Shown here one piece after another: positions 33,183-34,577 of a stretch of DNA of 34,577 bases. The stretch is taken from contig CANOWY010000015.1 in assembly GCA_947571135.1 (NCBI GenBank), forward strand, positions 1 to 34,577, written 5' to 3'. The position numbers were made by a program, and so were the translations under genes. The notes under the pieces were generated by a model. The model was not told where the DNA came from, searched no databases, and saw only the letters and a list, made by a program, of their open reading frames with translations. Numbering within the stretch: the first letter of the stretch is position 1; the number at the start of each line of letters is the position of its first letter. This DNA comes from an uncultured Mycoplasmatota bacterium (GTDB lineage: Bacteria; Bacillota_I; Bacilli_A; RF39; UBA660).

Positions 33183-34394
33183 ATGAAACAAGAAATAGAA
33201 ATAAAAGATATTGAACAATTTAGAAGTAAATATGAAGAAAATAAAAACAATGGTAAAATAGAACAAAGTATAAAAGAATATGGCTTACGTAAAACTTGTC
33301 TAAACAAAGACCTTGCCTCTCAATACAAATATGATTTTAATATAGAAATACCAAAAGTAAAGGTTTATGACCAAAAGGAAAGTTATCAATGTAGTATTTA
33401 TGCTTTCTTACGTGTAATAAAAAGTATTATGCAAAAAGAAAATCCTACATTAGAAATAGATACTCTAGATTTGTCTGCCAACTACCTAGATTTCTATGAC
33501 AAACTAGAAAAAGTAAATACTTGTTATAACGACTTACTTTCTAAAGAAAATATTACTTTAGAAGATATCAATAACAAAGTAAACCAATATGTAGGCATTT
33601 ATGGAACATTTCATTATTGTAGAGAACTGGTAAAAAAATATGGTTTCGTTCCTACTAGTGCTATGAAGGAGGCAGAAGTAACTTATAATGCTTTTGAAGT
33701 ATTAGAACTACTAAAAGCAAAAATAAAATCAGACGCTACTATGTTATTAAATAAGAAGGATTACAAAAAAGAAGAACTAAAAAGTTATTTTATGAAAGAA
33801 GCCTATACATTTTTATCGAAAACCATGGGAAATCCGCCTTTGTGTTTTAAATGGGACAAAAAAGAAATGACTCCTTTAGAGTTTAGAGATAGGTATTTAA
33901 AAGATAATTTAGAAGATTATATAACAGTTATTTCGTATGATAAAGAAGTTTTTTATAACAGTTATGCTTATGTACCTATTGTTTATTTAAACGATACAGA
34001 ACATTTTAAAACTTTAAACATTGAAAAAATGAAAGAAGTAGTGCTAAGGCAATTACAAGATGGCATAGGAGTTTGGTTTTCTTGTGAAGAATCAACTACA
34101 TTAGACTATGACTTAAACCTATTAGACGACAATATCTATAAATACAAAGAATTGTTAAACATAAAAGAAGTTTCGAAAGAAGAAAAATTAACACTAGATT
34201 TAATAAATTATGACCATGCTATGTGTATCATTGGTGCAAAAGTAGATGATGGAGTAGTGAAACAATTTAAAGTAGACAATAGTTTTGATGAACATGGAAA
34301 ATACAAAGGACATTTAATTATGACAAATTCATTCTTTGAGCAGGATATTATTACGATAGTTGTGAATAAGAAATATTTGACTGAGGAAAATTAA
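33183..34394 (+). CDS. C1B cysteine peptidase, PepC / bleomycin hydrolase-like
   Basis: Protein of 403 aa, slightly shorter than the usual 440 or so. It has the papain-type triad in order: Cys70 (ESYQCSIYAF), His345 (DHAMCIIG) and Asn366 (KVDNSFDEHGKYKGH), with the oxyanion Gln at 64 or 69. Cytosolic aminopeptidases of this family cut N-terminal residues from peptides. The usual GRCW around the nucleophile is replaced by YQCS, so activity or specificity may differ. AGGTGA precedes the ATG; an 85-bp gap with a weak TATACT-type -10 separates it from the methyltransferase, so it may have its own promoter. Confidence 0.9.
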   Translation: MKQEIEIKDIEQFRSKYEENKNNGKIEQSIKEYGLRKTCLNKDLASQYKYDFNIEIPKVKVYDQKESYQCSIYAFLRVIKSIMQKENPTLEIDTLDLSANYLDFYDKLEKVNTCYNDLLSKENITLEDINNKVNQYVGIYGTFHYCRELVKKYGFVPTSAMKEAEVTYNAFEVLELLKAKIKSDATMLLNKKDYKKEELKSYFMKEAYTFLSKTMGNPPLCFKWDKKEMTPLEFRDRYLKDNLEDYITVISYDKEVFYNSYAYVPIVYLNDTEHFKTLNIEKMKEVVLRQLQDGIGVWFSCEESTTLDYDLNLLDDNIYKYKELLNIKEVSKEEKLTLDLINYDHAMCIIGAKVDDGVVKQFKVDNSFDEHGKYKGHLIMTNSFFEQDIITIVVNKKYLTEEN

Positions 34395-34452
34395 TTGTTT
34401 CTTTTGTCCTTTTTGAAATAATGGTAAACTTATAATGAGGAGAATAAAATTT

Positions 34453-34577
34453 ATGGAATATAAAATAGTAGATAATAATAATTTTCAAATGCCTGTTATA
34501 GAAGTTGAAAATTTGGTAATTAATAATAGACTTGTCCCGAAACTATCTACTCGCAATTTCAAAATTATAAATACCAC
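34453..34577 (+). CDS. Start of an unidentified gene, cut by window end
   Basis: ATG 34453 with GAGGAG at good distance and a TATAAT just before the site. Forty-one codons are visible (MEYKIVDNNNFQMPVIEV...), with no stop before the window edge. Too little to name a family. Confidence 0.6.
   Translation, partial: MEYKIVDNNNFQMPVIEVENLVINNRLVPKLSTRNFKIINT

Overview
The window is very AT-rich, uses strong AGGAGG-type ribosome sites and the standard bacterial code (TGA terminates, for example, the cysteine desulfurase at 30577 and the methyltransferase at 33097). With MobV, large serine recombinase, M26 protease and DUF1016 genes, this suggests a low-GC Gram-positive (Bacillota, perhaps an uncultured gut Bacilli/RF39-like lineage). 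The taxon is inference; code use and composition are seen directly.

Layout. (1) 1-2.5 kb: a hypothetical gene, a histidine phosphatase and a damaged HD-hydrolase gene (5' frameshift, two HD units fused in frame, 3' end lost). (2) 2.5-11.4 kb: an accretion of mobile DNA. It holds the C-terminal remnant of one recombinase, several phased direct-repeat arrays, four small leftward genes of unknown function, two XRE regulators, a MobV relaxase that lacks a normal start codon, an oriT-like hairpin region and an intact large serine recombinase. A module of terminator stem, 11-bp iterons, small leftward gene, hairpin and the word TGGAGCG occurs twice (3120-4197 and 10653-11421). (3) 11.4-14.5 kb: a minimal integrated replicon of about 3.06 kb with an HUH rolling-circle Rep, a 36-aa ORF, a ribbon-helix-helix protein and a tyrosine integrase. 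It is bounded by a 17-bp direct repeat, one copy being the 3' end of tRNA-Gly(TCC). (4) 14.5-15.3 kb: tRNA-Gly and tRNA-Thr(CGT), then an AT-rich spacer with a palindrome. (5) 15.35-24.0 kb: a giant 2882-aa secreted M26-type zinc metalloprotease that carries, in one reading frame, a cohesin-like domain, a membrane hairpin ending in a signal-peptidase-like site, a dockerin, Ig-like repeats, the HEFEH catalytic domain and GLUG-type repeats on both sides. (6) 24.1-27.4 kb: a cation P-type ATPase and a convergent DUF4474 protein sharing one terminator. (7) 27.6-34.4 kb: a closely spaced rightward gene series (DUF1016 nuclease-like protein, unknown protein, cysteine desulfurase, GNAT, methyltransferase, ferredoxin-thioredoxin fusion, second methyltransferase, PepC-like cysteine peptidase), then a gene cut by the window edge.

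How the parts may work together. The most interesting idea is that the giant protease gene encodes both a membrane anchor bearing a cohesin and, after an internal signal-peptidase cut, a dockerin-bearing protease that could dock back on that anchor. The mobile region looks like successive elements stacked beside one tRNA-Gly gene, each ending in the same repeat module.
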